A stretch of 64,000 nt of DNA from Streptomyces cinerochromogenes (GTDB lineage Bacteria > Actinomycetota > Actinomycetes > Streptomycetales > Streptomycetaceae): NCBI RefSeq assembly GCF_014648635.1, contig NZ_BMRM01000003.1, forward strand, positions 124,001 to 188,000, given 5' to 3'. Below the pieces are notes generated by a model, which did not search any database, was not told the origin of the DNA, and saw only the letters and a program-made list of their open reading frames with translations. The position numbers and the translations under genes were made by a program. Shown in pieces: positions 16,647 to 25,566 of this stretch. Position 1 is the stretch's first letter. The number at the start of each line of letters is the position of its first letter.

Positions 16647-18524
16647 TCAGAGGACGAAGCAGGGGTCGAAGGGGGATTCGACGGCGTCGGAGGCCAGACC
16701 GCGGCGCACGCGCCAGGCGCGGTGCCGTTCCGACTCCGCGACGGCCTCGCCGAGCGACTCCGCCTGGCGCGCGCCCGCCGCCCCGGACGCCTGGTAGCCG
16801 CCGAAGTGCGCGACCGGGCTCCACGTGGGGGAGACCCGCGGCAGCTCCTCGTCGAGCCCCTCGTACTCGCCGGCCGCGTACACGATCCGGCCGCCGGTGA
16901 CCGTGAGCAGCGACTCGATGTGCGCGATGTCCGGCTCGGGCACGCTGAAGTAGTCCTCGGACAGCACCGCGAGGTCCGCGTAACAGCCCGGCCGCAGCAC
17001 GCCCTTGACGTCTTCCTCGCCGGTCAGCTCCGCGCCGGCGACGGTGAACATGCGCAGTGCCGTCTGCCGGTCGACGCGGTTGCGGCGCGAGCGGAGCACG
17101 ACGTCCCCGACGCCTCGTCCGCTCACCAGCCAGTGCAGGGCGACCCAGGGGTTGTACGTGGAGACCCGGGTGGCGTCCGTGCCGCCGGCCACGGTCAGCC
17201 CGCGGTCCAGCATGGCCCGGATCGGCGGCGCGTCCGCGGCCCGGCCGGGGCCGTAGCGGCGCAGGAACGCCTCGCCCTGGAAGGACAGCCGGTTCTGCAC
17301 GGACATCGCACCGCCGAGCGCGGCGACCCGGTCGAGGCTCTCCTCGGACACGGTCTCCGCGTGGTCGAACAGCCACCGGTTGCCCGCCGGGAAGAGTCCC
17401 TCGGCGGCGAGCTTCTCGAAGACCGCGAGGTCGCGGCGGATGGTCTCGTCGTACGTGGCGTGCAGCCGGAAACCCCAGCCGTGTTCCATGAGGAGACGGA
17501 CGGCCTTCTCGAACTCGCCCTCGTAGTCGCCGAGTTCCGGGCGCGGCTGGGCGAAGTTCTCGAAGTCCGCGGCGGCCCAGGTGAGGTTCTCGCCCGCGCC
17601 GTTGAGCCGCAGCCACGCGTCGCCGTCCTCCGGGCGGGCCGTCTCGATCCAGCGGGTGAGGTCGGCGATCTCCTGTCCCGCGGTCTGCGGGAACAGGTGG
17701 TAGGCGATGCGCAGCGACAACTGGCCGGCCTTCGCCAGCTCGATGACGGTGCTGTAGTTCTCGGGGAAGTTCTGGAACCCGCCGGCGGCGTCGATGGCCG
17801 AGGTCAGGCCGAACCGGTTGAGTTCGCGCAGGAAGTGCCGGGTCGAGGTCTTCTTGTCCTCGCCCTCCAGAACCGGCGCCTTGGCCAGGGTCGAGTAGAG
17901 GATGAGGGCGCTGGGCGCGGCCAGCAGCATGCCGGTCGGCTCGCCGTCCCGGCCGCGCACGATCAGCCCGCCCCGGGGATCGGGGGTGTCCCGGTCGATG
18001 CCGGCGGCCCGCAGCGCCGCCCGGTTCAGGACGGCCGACTGGTACAGGTGCAGCACGAACACCGGGGTGTCCGGGGCGGCGGCGTTCAGTTCGGCGACGG
18101 TCGGCAGCCGCCGTTCGGCGAACTGCTCCGCCGACCAGCCTCCCACCACCCGTACCCACTGGCCCTTCGGTGTCCGTGCGGCCTGCTCGCGCAGCATCGC
18201 CAGCCCCTGGCGGAGGGTGCGGACACCGTCCCAGCGCAGCTCCAGTACGTAGTTGAGCCCGCCCCGGATGACGTGCAGATGGGCGTCGTTCAGACCCGGG
18301 ATCATCCGCCGGCCGAGCGCGTCCACCACCTTCGTGGCGGGACCGACGTGCGGGGCGACGTCCTTGTCGTCACCGACGACCGTGATGACGCCGTTCCGGA
18401 CGGCGAGGGCCTGGGCGTGCGGGCGGACCGGGTCCCCCGTATGGATCTTCGCGTTGCGGACGACCAGCTCTGCGGCATCGTCGGTGACCTGGGGAACCAG
18501 CCCGCCGACCGGCATTGCAGACAC
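16647..18524 (-). CDS. Amidohydrolase family protein, YtcJ/amidohydrolase_3-like
   Basis: 625-residue metal-dependent hydrolase. Composite N-terminal sandwich ELVVRNAKIHTGD, then the metal motif IPGLNDAHLHVIRG (HxH), FRLHATYD, the WLFDHAETV His, and GTDATRVSTYNPW with the metal Asp. These identify the amidohydrolase_3 branch to which YtcJ and NfdA belong. The start is GTG 18524, with GGAGGAGG about 10 bases upstream; ATG 18515 is too far from this site. It reads in the same direction as the isochorismatase gene, 146 bp upstream of it. The substrate (N-acyl or N-formyl compound) is unknown. Confidence 0.87.
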   Translation of the reverse strand: MSAMPVGGLVPQVTDDAAELVVRNAKIHTGDPVRPHAQALAVRNGVITVVGDDKDVAPHVGPATKVVDALGRRMIPGLNDAHLHVIRGGLNYVLELRWDGVRTLRQGLAMLREQAARTPKGQWVRVVGGWSAEQFAERRLPTVAELNAAAPDTPVFVLHLYQSAVLNRAALRAAGIDRDTPDPRGGLIVRGRDGEPTGMLLAAPSALILYSTLAKAPVLEGEDKKTSTRHFLRELNRFGLTSAIDAAGGFQNFPENYSTVIELAKAGQLSLRIAYHLFPQTAGQEIADLTRWIETARPEDGDAWLRLNGAGENLTWAAADFENFAQPRPELGDYEGEFEKAVRLLMEHGWGFRLHATYDETIRRDLAVFEKLAAEGLFPAGNRWLFDHAETVSEESLDRVAALGGAMSVQNRLSFQGEAFLRRYGPGRAADAPPIRAMLDRGLTVAGGTDATRVSTYNPWVALHWLVSGRGVGDVVLRSRRNRVDRQTALRMFTVAGAELTGEEDVKGVLRPGCYADLAVLSEDYFSVPEPDIAHIESLLTVTGGRIVYAAGEYEGLDEELPRVSPTWSPVAHFGGYQASGAAGARQAESLGEAVAESERHRAWRVRRGLASDAVESPFDPCFVL

Positions 18525-18916
18525 GTGTGCGGGACCTCCTCCGGAATGAGTGTCTTGGGGTGTCCGCTGCGTTCGGACTCGGCGAACGAGGAGCGCGACG
18601 AGAGAAGCGGACGGCGAGCGGTGAGGCGCGGGAGCCGCCGTCTGACCGAGGGGCGCACCGTGACCGCTGCCCTCACGCTAGGTCCGGAGGGCGTCGCCGT
18701 GTGTCCCGTCCGTGCACCGGCGTTTTTCCCGCAGCGCACTGGATCCGGAGCCGGGGACCGCCGTGCGCTGTGAGGACGTCGGACGTGCGCTGGTGGGCAA
18801 CCGCCGGGCGGACGGCGGCCCTACGGTGGCGGTCAGCGGCGCCGGAGTGCCCAGCACAACGATCCGGGTCGTCTGCCGGAACGACCGGCGTCCCTACGTG
18901 ATCACAGGAGTTTCCC
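18525..18916. other. Divergent intergenic region, no gene seen
   Basis: 392 bp between the divergent amidohydrolase and alpha/beta-hydrolase genes. It holds an 8-bp inverted repeat (CAGCGCAC at 18732-18739 and its complement at 18763-18770) and a possible TACGGT -10 at 18822-18827. No convincing -35 was found and open frames here lack family resemblance. Confidence 0.5.
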
Positions 18917-19888
18917 ATGTCTGACGCCCACGAGCCGGTGAACCCGGTGCTGGAGCCCGCGGCGGCCGAGTTCGCGGCGGCGACCGCGAACCCGCCCTAC
19001 CTGTTCGACCTGGCCCCGGCCGAGGGCCGCAAGGCGGTCGACGAGGTGCAGTCGGGCGAGATCGACAAGCCGGCCGTGGACGAGGAGTGGATCACCGTCC
19101 AGGGCGGTCCCACGGGCAGCGTCCGGGCCCGCATCGTCAAGCCCGCCGGCGCCACCGGCACCCTCCCGGTCATCGTCTACATCCACGGCGCCGGCTGGGT
19201 CTTCGGCAACGCCCACACCCACGACCGTCTGGTCCGCGAACTCGCCGTCGGCGCCCAGGCCGCCGTCGTCTTCCCCGAGTACGACCTCTCCCCGGAGGCC
19301 CGTTACCCGGTCGCCATCGAGCAGAACTTCACCGTCGCCAAGTGGGTGGTGGACGAGGGCGCGTCCAAGGGCCTGGACGGCTCCCGGCTCGCGGTGGCCG
19401 GCGACTCCGTCGGCGGCAACATGACGGCCGCCCTGACCCTGATGGCCAAGGAGCGCGGCGGGATCCCGCTGGTGCAGCAGGTGCTGTTCTACCCGGTCAC
19501 GGACGCAAGCTTCGACACGCCGTCCTACCACCAGTTCGCCACCGGCTACTTCCTGCGCCGCGACGGCATGCAGTGGTTCTGGGACCAGTACACCACCGAC
19601 CCGGCCGAGCGGGCCCGGATCACCGCCTCCCCGCTGCGGGCCACCACCGAGCAGCTGCGCGACCTGCCGCCGGCGCTGGTCATCACCGGCGAGGCCGACG
19701 TGCTGCGCGACGAGGGCGAGGCGTACGCCAACAAGCTCCGCGAGGCCGGGGTGCCGGTCACCGCGGTCCGCTTCCAGGGCATCATCCACGACTTCGTCAT
19801 GCTCAACGCCCTGCGCGGCACCCACGCCGCCGAGGCCGCCATCACCATGGCCGTCCGCACGCTGCACGCGGCCCTGCACACCGCCTGA
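18917..19888 (+). CDS. Alpha/beta hydrolase, HSL-like esterase/lipase
   Basis: 323-residue esterase of the hormone-sensitive-lipase group. The oxyanion motif reads VYIHGAGWVFGN (usually HGGG, here HGAG). The nucleophile elbow is AVAGDSVGGNM, the acid is in VITGEADVLRDEGEAY and the His is in GIIHDFVMLN. A clear AGGAG lies 6-7 bases before the ATG. A second, unrelated alpha/beta hydrolase follows after 20 bp on the same strand, probably cotranscribed. The substrate is likely a short-chain ester. Confidence 0.92.
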   Translation: MSDAHEPVNPVLEPAAAEFAAATANPPYLFDLAPAEGRKAVDEVQSGEIDKPAVDEEWITVQGGPTGSVRARIVKPAGATGTLPVIVYIHGAGWVFGNAHTHDRLVRELAVGAQAAVVFPEYDLSPEARYPVAIEQNFTVAKWVVDEGASKGLDGSRLAVAGDSVGGNMTAALTLMAKERGGIPLVQQVLFYPVTDASFDTPSYHQFATGYFLRRDGMQWFWDQYTTDPAERARITASPLRATTEQLRDLPPALVITGEADVLRDEGEAYANKLREAGVPVTAVRFQGIIHDFVMLNALRGTHAAEAAITMAVRTLHAALHTA

Positions 19889-19908
19889 TCGCGAGGGGAA
19901 CGACAGAC

Positions 19909-20628
19909 ATGACCACTCCCACTCCCACCGTCGTCCTCGTCCACGGCGCCTTCGCCGACGCCGCCAGCTGGTCCGGGGTCGTCGAGGAGCTGCAGCGCGA
20001 CGGCATTCCGGTGATCGCTCCGCCGAACCCGCTGCGCGGCCTGGCGTCCGACGCCGCGTACGTCGCCTCGGTCGCCGCCCAGATCGACGGTCCGGTCGTG
20101 CTGGTCGGCCACTCCTACGGCGGTGCGCTCATCACCGTCGCCGGTGTCACGGAGAACGTCGTCGGTCTGGTCTACGTCGCCGCGTACGCCCTCGAAGAGG
20201 GCGAGAGCCTCGGTGAGCTCCAGGGCCGCTTCCCGCTCTCGCCGCTGGTGAGCAACCTCAAGCAGTGGACGTACCCGGTCGCGGGCGCGGACCCCGCCGT
20301 CGAGGTCACCATCACCGAGGACGCCTTCCCGTCGGTCTTCGCCGCCGACGTGCCCGCGGAGGTCACGAAGGTCCTCGCGGCGGCGCAGCGTCCGCTCGCG
20401 GCTGCGGCGTTCGAGGAGAAGGCCTCCGCCGCCGCGTGGCGGACCAAGCCGTCCTGGGCCCTGGTGGCCGGTGCGGACAACGCGATCAACCCGGAGGTGG
20501 AGCGCTTCGGCGCGAAGCGGGCCGGTGCGACCGTCGTGGAGATCGAGGGCGCCTCGCACGCGGTGGCCGTCTCCCAGCCGAAGGCGGTCGCCGACCTGAT
20601 CCGCGAGGCGGTCCGCGCGACGAGCTGA
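19909..20628 (+). CDS. Alpha/beta hydrolase, short RsbQ/MenH-like type
   Basis: 239-residue single-domain hydrolase common in actinobacteria: VVLVHGAFADAASWSGV at the N-terminus, nucleophile elbow LVGHSYGGALI, acid near VAGADNAINPE and the catalytic His in IEGASHAVAVSQP. GAGGGG precedes the ATG. It lies 20 bp after the HSL-like esterase and is followed by a strong terminator. The substrate is unknown. Confidence 0.93.
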   Translation: MTTPTPTVVLVHGAFADAASWSGVVEELQRDGIPVIAPPNPLRGLASDAAYVASVAAQIDGPVVLVGHSYGGALITVAGVTENVVGLVYVAAYALEEGESLGELQGRFPLSPLVSNLKQWTYPVAGADPAVEVTITEDAFPSVFAADVPAEVTKVLAAAQRPLAAAAFEEKASAAAWRTKPSWALVAGADNAINPEVERFGAKRAGATVVEIEGASHAVAVSQPKAVADLIREAVRATS

Positions 20629-20642
20629 CCGCCCCCAGGAAC

Positions 20643-20682
20643 GACCGCGCGGACGCCTCCCCCGTACAGCGTCCGCGCGGTC
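20643..20682 (+). terminator. Hairpin terminator after the two hydrolases
   Basis: Perfect 14-bp stem (20643-20656 with 20669-20682), 12-base loop, 14 bp after the hydrolase stop. Confidence 0.8.
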
Positions 20683-20716
20683 TCGCGTCCCGGCCGGACG
20701 ACCCGAACCGGCGGAG

Positions 20717-20752
20717 TGTGACACAAGGTCACATTGTGATTACGCTGTGCAT
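20717..20752 (+). promoter_or_regulatory. Promoter with overlapping operator, probably leaderless transcript
   Basis: A -35 GTGACA (20718-20723), 17-bp spacer and -10 TACGCT (20741-20746) place the transcription start at about 20753, exactly on a GTG codon. A perfect dyad TGTGAC-N5-GTCACA (20717-20733) covers the -35. No Shine-Dalgarno is present, which fits leaderless translation. Confidence 0.6.
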
Positions 20753-21190
20753 GTGATCGGGTCATGGGGCAGTGCGGACGGGCGCCCGGGGCGTCGTCGT
20801 CGCGCCGCGCTCCTCGTCGGGCTGGTGCTGGTGATCGCCGCCCATCTCTCCGGCGCGGTGCACGCGTGCACCTTCGCCGGTCCCGACGCGACCGCAGCCG
20901 TGGCGCGGCACGGTGCGCCGGTCGTCGCGGAGGGCGGCACCGACAGCGGGGGCTCGACCGTGCCGCCTCCCCCACACCGGCACGCGGCGGACGGACACGC
21001 CGACCACACCGCGGACCGCCCGCGCCCCGCCCTCGACGACACCGGGCTCGGCGACGAGACGGACCAGCCGCTCCGTCCCGCCGTGTCGAACGGGCGTTTC
21101 ACGGACACCGCCCGGCACAGGCCGCCCGGCACCTCCCCCTCCTGTGGTGACGGCCCCTCACTGGCAGTCGTCTGCGTGCGGCGGCAGTAG
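20753..21190 (+). CDS. Hypothetical membrane-anchored His-rich protein
   Basis: About 145 residues with no recognised family. An Arg-rich N-terminus ([11 protein letters not shown]) leads into one hydrophobic helix ([19 protein letters not shown]) and then a polar exported tail. The tail is rich in His and Asp ([20 protein letters not shown]), which might bind metal, and it ends with two Cys. The start is uncertain between GTG 20747 and GTG 20753; the promoter geometry favours 20753 as a leaderless start. It precedes the cysteine-synthase-like gene and MFS gene on the same strand and may be the first gene of that operon. Confidence 0.6.
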   Translation: MIGSWGSADGRPGRRRRAALLVGLVLVIAAHLSGAVHACTFAGPDATAAVARHGAPVVAEGGTDSGGSTVPPPPHRHAADGHADHTADRPRPALDDTGLGDETDQPLRPAVSNGRFTDTARHRPPGTSPSCGDGPSLAVVCVRRQ

Positions 21191-21315
21191 GCCCGCGCCC
21201 GCACGCCCCGGACCGGTCCGCGACGAGAGTCCCCGGTCCGAGGTGTGCCCGCGCGCCCTGCCCCCTCGCACAGCGCCCCCCGCACAGCCGCCGGGCGCGA
21301 AGGAGCCGTACGCCC

Positions 21316-22692
21316 ATGCACCTCTCCCCGCCCGCATACCTGCCCGAACCCGTCGGGGCCCGCGCCTCCCGGCGCCGGACCGCCCGGCGCCCCGCCCACC
21401 TGGTCGGCGACACCCCCGTCCTGTGGGTGGACGAACCCTTCGCCCCGCCCGGCCGCGGCTTCCACGCCAAGCTGGAGGGCGCCAACCCCGGCGGTCTCAA
21501 GGACCGGCCCGCCCTGCACATGGTCCGCGAGGCCCGCCGGCGCGGCGAACTCGCTCCCGGCGCGCCGATCGTGGAGTCCTCCAGCGGGACGCTCGGGCTC
21601 GGCCTCGCCCTCGCCGGACTGACCCACGGACACCCGGTGACCGTCGTGACGGACCCGGGCATGGAACCGGCCGTGGCCCGCCTGCTCACCGCGCGGGGCG
21701 CACGGGTCGTCCAGGTCACCGCGCCGCACCCCGAGGGCGGCTGGCAGGAGGCGCGCCGCGCCAGTGTCGCCGAGCTGCTGGCCCGTACACCGGGGGCGTA
21801 CTGCCCGGACCAGTACCGCAACCCCGACAACGTCACCGCCTACCGGCCGCTGGCCGCCGAGCTGATCGCCCAACTCGGCCGCGTGGACGTGCTGGTGGCG
21901 GCGGTCGGTACGGGCGGACACTCGGCCGGGGTCTCCGCGGTGCTGCGTGAGGCCTTCCCTCGGCTGACGCTCATCGGGGTGGACTCGGTCGGCTCGGCGA
22001 TCTTCGGCCAGCCGGCGGGGCCGCGGCTGATGCGCGGCCTCGGGTCCAGCATCCATCCGGACAACGTCGACTACGCGGCCTTCACCGAGGTCCACTGGGT
22101 GGCCCCGGCCGAGGCGGTCTGGGCCTGCCGTGCACTCGCCCGCCGCCACTACGTCTCCGGCGGCTGGAGCGTCGGGGCGGTGGCGCTCGTCGCCGGGTGG
22201 GCGGCGCGCACCCGTCCCGCCGGGACCAGGATCGCCGCGATCTTCCCCGACGGACCGCACCGTTACCTCGGCACGGTCTACGACGACGCCTGGTGCCGCG
22301 AACACGGCCTCCTCGGCCGGACACCACCGCCCGACCCCGACGGCATCACCGAGCCGGACGCACACCGGGTGACCCGGTGGACCCGATGCGACCGGGTCCG
22401 CGACCCGCTCGCACGGGAGCGGGGGAGGACGCGTGACCGGGGGGCGGCTGGTGTGGGGGCGGGGGCGCGGGCGGGGGCGGGCGTCCAGGTCCAGGGCGGT
22501 GGGCTCCGGGCGGAGGCGGAGGCGGAGGCGAAGGCGGAGTCGCGGGTGAGGGCAGAGGCCCAGGAGGAGTCGGGGAGCCGGGCGGAGACGGGGGTCCAGG
22601 GTCAGGGCGGGGTCCGGGTGGAGGCGGGGGCGCGGGCCGAGAGCGAGGTCCGGGCGGAGACGGGGATGCGGGCAAAGGCGGGGAGCCGGTGA
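21316..22692 (+). CDS. PLP-dependent cysteine synthase family protein with a low-complexity tail
   Basis: Fold-type II PLP enzyme related to cysteine synthase, cystathionine beta-synthase and SbnA. The PLP lysine is K62 in [12 protein letters not shown]; the phosphate loop and Ser/Thr-rich motif are [12 protein letters not shown] and [13 protein letters not shown] catalytic core of about 350 residues is followed from about residue 372 by a Gly/Ala/Glu/Arg low-complexity tail encoded by extremely G-rich DNA. GAAGGAG lies upstream of the ATG. The TGA overlaps the GTG of the MFS gene (GTGA), so the tail frame is read into that start. Product export by the MFS partner is inferred. Confidence 0.87.
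   Translation: MHLSPPAYLPEPVGARASRRRTARRPAHLVGDTPVLWVDEPFAPPGRGFHAKLEGANPGGLKDRPALHMVREARRRGELAPGAPIVESSSGTLGLGLALAGLTHGHPVTVVTDPGMEPAVARLLTARGARVVQVTAPHPEGGWQEARRASVAELLARTPGAYCPDQYRNPDNVTAYRPLAAELIAQLGRVDVLVAAVGTGGHSAGVSAVLREAFPRLTLIGVDSVGSAIFGQPAGPRLMRGLGSSIHPDNVDYAAFTEVHWVAPAEAVWACRALARRHYVSGGWSVGAVALVAGWAARTRPAGTRIAAIFPDGPHRYLGTVYDDAWCREHGLLGRTPPPDPDGITEPDAHRVTRWTRCDRVRDPLARERGRTRDRGAAGVGAGARAGAGVQVQGGGLRAEAEAEAKAESRVRAEAQEESGSRAETGVQGQGGVRVEAGARAESEVRAETGMRAKAGSR
22425..22689 (+). repeat. G-rich low-complexity tract with G-quadruplex-type runs
   Basis: The 3' end of the cysteine-synthase-like gene is almost pure G/C/A on the coding strand. It contains five closely spaced G-runs between 22454 and 22481, then degenerate GCGGAG and GGGGCG iterations. 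It encodes the Ala/Glu/Gly/Arg tail. Confidence 0.7.
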
Positions 22693-24281
22693 AGCGGTTG
22701 TGGGCCCAGGTGGCTTCCTTCGACCGACCCGCCCGCCTGCTGATGGTGAACCAGTTCGCCATCAACCTGGGCTTCTACATGCTCATGCCCTACCTCGCCG
22801 ACCATCTCGCCCACGGCCTCGGCCTCGCGGCCTGGGCGGTCGGACTCGTGCTGGGCGTCCGCAACTTCTCCCAGCAGGGCATGTTCCTCGTCGGCGGCAC
22901 CCTCGCCGACCGCTACGGCTGCAAGCCGATGATCCTGACCGGGTGCGCCCTGCGAGCGGTCGCCTTCGGTCTGCTGGCGGTGGCCGGCTCCCTCCCCGCC
23001 CTGGTGGCGGCGTCGGCGCTGACCGGCCTGGCGGGGGCGCTGTTCAACCCGGCCGTACGGGCGTACCTCGCGGCGGACGCCGGACAGGAGCGGCGGGTGG
23101 CGGCGTTCGCCGCGTTCAACGTCTTCTACCAGGCGGGCATCCTGGTCGGTCCGCTCGCCGGACTCGCCCTGCTGGCGTGGGACTTCAGCGCGGTCTGCAC
23201 GGCAGCTGCGCTCATCTTCGGCGCCCTGGCCGCCCTGCAGTCCCGAGCCCTGCCCGCCCGTCCCCCCGCCGGCCACACGGGCCGACCTGCCGGTCACGAC
23301 GGCCGACCTGCCGGTCACGACGGCCGACCCGCCGGTCACGACGGCCAACCAGTCGGCCCCGACGGCGCATCCGCCGGCCCCGACGGCGAGCCCAGTGGCC
23401 GCGGCAGTGATCCCGCCGGCCACACGGGCCGACCCGCCGGTCGTGACGGCCAACCCGTCGGCCCCGACGGCGCATCCGCCGGCCCCGACGGCGCATCCGC
23501 CGGCCCCGACGGCGAGCCCAGTGGCCGCGGCAGTGATCCCGCCGGCCCCGCAGGCCAACCCGCCGGCCCCGCCGGCCAACCCGCCGGTCACGACGGCGAA
23601 TCCGCCGGCTGCGGCAGCCGGCCCGCCTGGCGGGCGGTCGTAGCCGACTGGCGCTCCGTCGCCGCCAACCGCCCCTTCCTCCTCTTCGCGGCCGCCATGA
23701 GCGGTTCCTACGTCCTGTCCTTCCAGGTCTATCTCGCCCTCCCGCTGTACGCCCGCACACTCTTCGGCGACCGCACCGGACCGGTCACCGGTGCGGTCTT
23801 CGCCGCCTCGGCGCTGGCCGCGCTCGCGGGACAGCTGAAGCTGACCGCGTGGGCCCAGCGCACCCTGACCGGCCCGCAGGCCGTCGCCTGCGGGCTGGCG
23901 GTCATGGGCGCAGCCTTCCTGCCCCTGTTGCCCCGGTCGCCCGGCGCCCCGGCCGGGGCCGTCGCCCTGACGCTGTGCGCGGTGCTGCTCGCCTGGGGCG
24001 GGGCGCTGCTGTACCCCTTCGAGATGGACACCGTCGTACGGCTCTCCGGAGAGCGGCTCGTCGCCACGTACTACGGCGCCTACAGCACCGCCTCCGGCAT
24101 CGCGGTCTCGCTCGGCAACCTCGCCGTCGGGGCGCTCTTCGACACCGGGGTGCGCTGGCTGCCGTGGGCCGTCCTGACCGCGACCGGGCTCGGTTGCGCC
24201 GCGCTGGTCGCACGCCTGCACCAGGCCGGACACCTGCGGACGAGCCCGGCTCCGGTGACCGGAGCAGTGCCCTCCGGGTAA
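22689..24281 (+). CDS. MFS transporter with a 17-unit heptapeptide-repeat loop
   Basis: 530-residue major facilitator. The N-terminal six helices include [20 protein letters not shown] and the [13 protein letters not shown] motif A. The C-terminal helices include [20 protein letters not shown] and [17 protein letters not shown]. Between TM6 and TM7, residues 193-311 are 17 consecutive copies of a seven-residue unit (P/S-A/V/S-G-x-x-x-x). This makes the protein about 120 residues longer than usual. Start GTG overlaps the previous stop. It probably exports the product of the linked PLP enzyme; that role is an inference. Confidence 0.87.
   Translation: MKRLWAQVASFDRPARLLMVNQFAINLGFYMLMPYLADHLAHGLGLAAWAVGLVLGVRNFSQQGMFLVGGTLADRYGCKPMILTGCALRAVAFGLLAVAGSLPALVAASALTGLAGALFNPAVRAYLAADAGQERRVAAFAAFNVFYQAGILVGPLAGLALLAWDFSAVCTAAALIFGALAALQSRALPARPPAGHTGRPAGHDGRPAGHDGRPAGHDGQPVGPDGASAGPDGEPSGRGSDPAGHTGRPAGRDGQPVGPDGASAGPDGASAGPDGEPSGRGSDPAGPAGQPAGPAGQPAGHDGESAGCGSRPAWRAVVADWRSVAANRPFLLFAAAMSGSYVLSFQVYLALPLYARTLFGDRTGPVTGAVFAASALAALAGQLKLTAWAQRTLTGPQAVACGLAVMGAAFLPLLPRSPGAPAGAVALTLCAVLLAWGGALLYPFEMDTVVRLSGERLVATYYGAYSTASGIAVSLGNLAVGALFDTGVRWLPWAVLTATGLGCAALVARLHQAGHLRTSPAPVTGAVPSG
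23265..23621 (+). repeat. 21-bp coding minisatellite in the MFS gene (17 units)
   Basis: 17 contiguous 21-bp units, all in frame, encode variants such as [21 protein letters not shown] and PSGRGSD. Units 5-7 recur as units 10-13, showing duplication of larger blocks. No frameshift is present. Confidence 0.92.
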
Positions 24282-24354
24282 CCGGCCGGCCGGCCCCGGC
24301 GGCCCCCGGCCCGTTCTCCCGCCCGCCCCGCAAGTCACCGACCTCACCCAGGGG

Positions 24355-24413
24355 TTGTCCTGACAATCCCGCGGCCCCTAGGGTCGTGCAGTACGGGAGC
24401 AAGCGCTTTCCAT
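24355..24413 (+). promoter_or_regulatory. Promoter and LacI-type operator of the Gfo/Idh operon
   Basis: A possible -35 TTGTCC (24355-24360) and -10 TAGGGT (24379-24384) are 18 bp apart. Just downstream, the dyad AAGCGCTT (24401-24408) lies in a LacI/GalR-like operator; on the minus strand it reads TGGAAAGCGCTTGCTCC. The TTGTC/GACAA dyad at 24355-24366 overlaps the -35. Confidence 0.6.
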
Positions 24414-24450
24414 CGCTGCTTCCGTGCTGTCGATCTCCGAGGAGCGCCGC

Positions 24451-25566
24451 ATGTCCCTGCCCGCAGCCCGCCGCCGGGTCGCCGTCATCGGCACGGGGGC
24501 CATCGTCACCGGCAGTCATCTGCCCGCGCTCAGAGCCCATGCGGAGCGGGTCGAACTGGTCGCCGCCGTCGACGTGGACGAGGGCCGGCTGCACGCCTTC
24601 CGGGAGCAGGCGGGCGCCCGGGTCGCCGGGTACGCCTCGACGGACGCCATGCTGGACGCCGTACACCCGGACCTGGTGCTGATCGGCACCCCGCCGGCGC
24701 TGCACCGCGAGCAGACCGTGGCCGCGCTGAGGGCGGGCGCCTGGGTGCTGTGCGAGAAGCCGCTGTGCCTGTCGCCGGCCGAGCTGGACGACATCACCGC
24801 CGCCGAGGAGGCCTCCGGCGCCTACGCCTCGGTCGTCTTCCAGCACCGCTACGGCTCCGGCGCCGTCCACGCCCGCGACCTGATCGCCCGCGGCGAGCTG
24901 GGCGCCCCGCTGGTCGCGCACTGCCAGACCACCTGGCACCGGGACGCCGCCTACTACGCCCTGCCCTGGCGCGGCCGGTGGGCCACCGAGGGCGGCGGGC
25001 CCACCATGGGGCACGGCATCCACCAGTACGACCTGCTGCTGCACCTGCTCGGCGAGTGGGAGGAGATACGGGCCATGGCGGCCCGGCTGGTCCACGACAT
25101 CGAGAGCGAGGACGTCTCCACCGCCCTGGTCCGCTTCCGCGGCGGCGCGCTCGCCACCGTCGTCAACAGCGTGCTCTCCCCGGACGAGGTGAGCCGCATC
25201 CGCATCGACTGCGCCGACGCCACGGTGGAGCTGACCCACCTGTACGGGCACGGCAACGACGACTGGGTCTACACCCCGGCCCCGCACGTCCGTCCCGAGC
25301 GCGCCGCCGCCTGGCGCACCCCCGCCGAGGACGTCCCCAGTTCGCACACCGCCCAGCTCGGTGCCGTCCTCGACGCCTACGACCGCGGTGTACGGCCCCC
25401 CGGCAGCGGCCAGGACGCCCGTGCCGCCCTGGACTTCGCCGCCGCGCTGTACAAGGCGGCGTTCACCGGGCAGCCGGTGCGCGCGGGCGAGATCGGTCCC
25501 GGCGACCCCTACTACACGGCCATGCACGGAGGTCACCCCGACTGGGCCCCGAAGGAGCGCGCATGA
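24451..25566 (+). CDS. Gfo/Idh/MocA-family oxidoreductase
   Basis: 371-residue NAD(P)-dependent sugar or inositol-type dehydrogenase. The Rossmann motif is VAVIGTGAIVTGSHLPAL at the N-terminus; the characteristic AGAWVLCEKPLCLSP carries the catalytic Lys; GGPTMGHGIHQYDLLLHLLG holds the His/Asp region. An AGGAG precedes the ATG at 24451; the frame extends upstream to 24424 but without conservation. A LacI-type operator lies upstream and a PmoA-family gene overlaps its stop (ATGA), pointing to carbohydrate catabolism. The sugar is unknown. Confidence 0.92.
   Translation: MSLPAARRRVAVIGTGAIVTGSHLPALRAHAERVELVAAVDVDEGRLHAFREQAGARVAGYASTDAMLDAVHPDLVLIGTPPALHREQTVAALRAGAWVLCEKPLCLSPAELDDITAAEEASGAYASVVFQHRYGSGAVHARDLIARGELGAPLVAHCQTTWHRDAAYYALPWRGRWATEGGGPTMGHGIHQYDLLLHLLGEWEEIRAMAARLVHDIESEDVSTALVRFRGGALATVVNSVLSPDEVSRIRIDCADATVELTHLYGHGNDDWVYTPAPHVRPERAAAWRTPAEDVPSSHTAQLGAVLDAYDRGVRPPGSGQDARAALDFAAALYKAAFTGQPVRAGEIGPGDPYYTAMHGGHPDWAPKERA

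Noticed and set aside
23265..23621. CRISPR-like array
   Set aside because: The 21-bp units are contiguous, lack spacers and are in frame inside a transporter gene.
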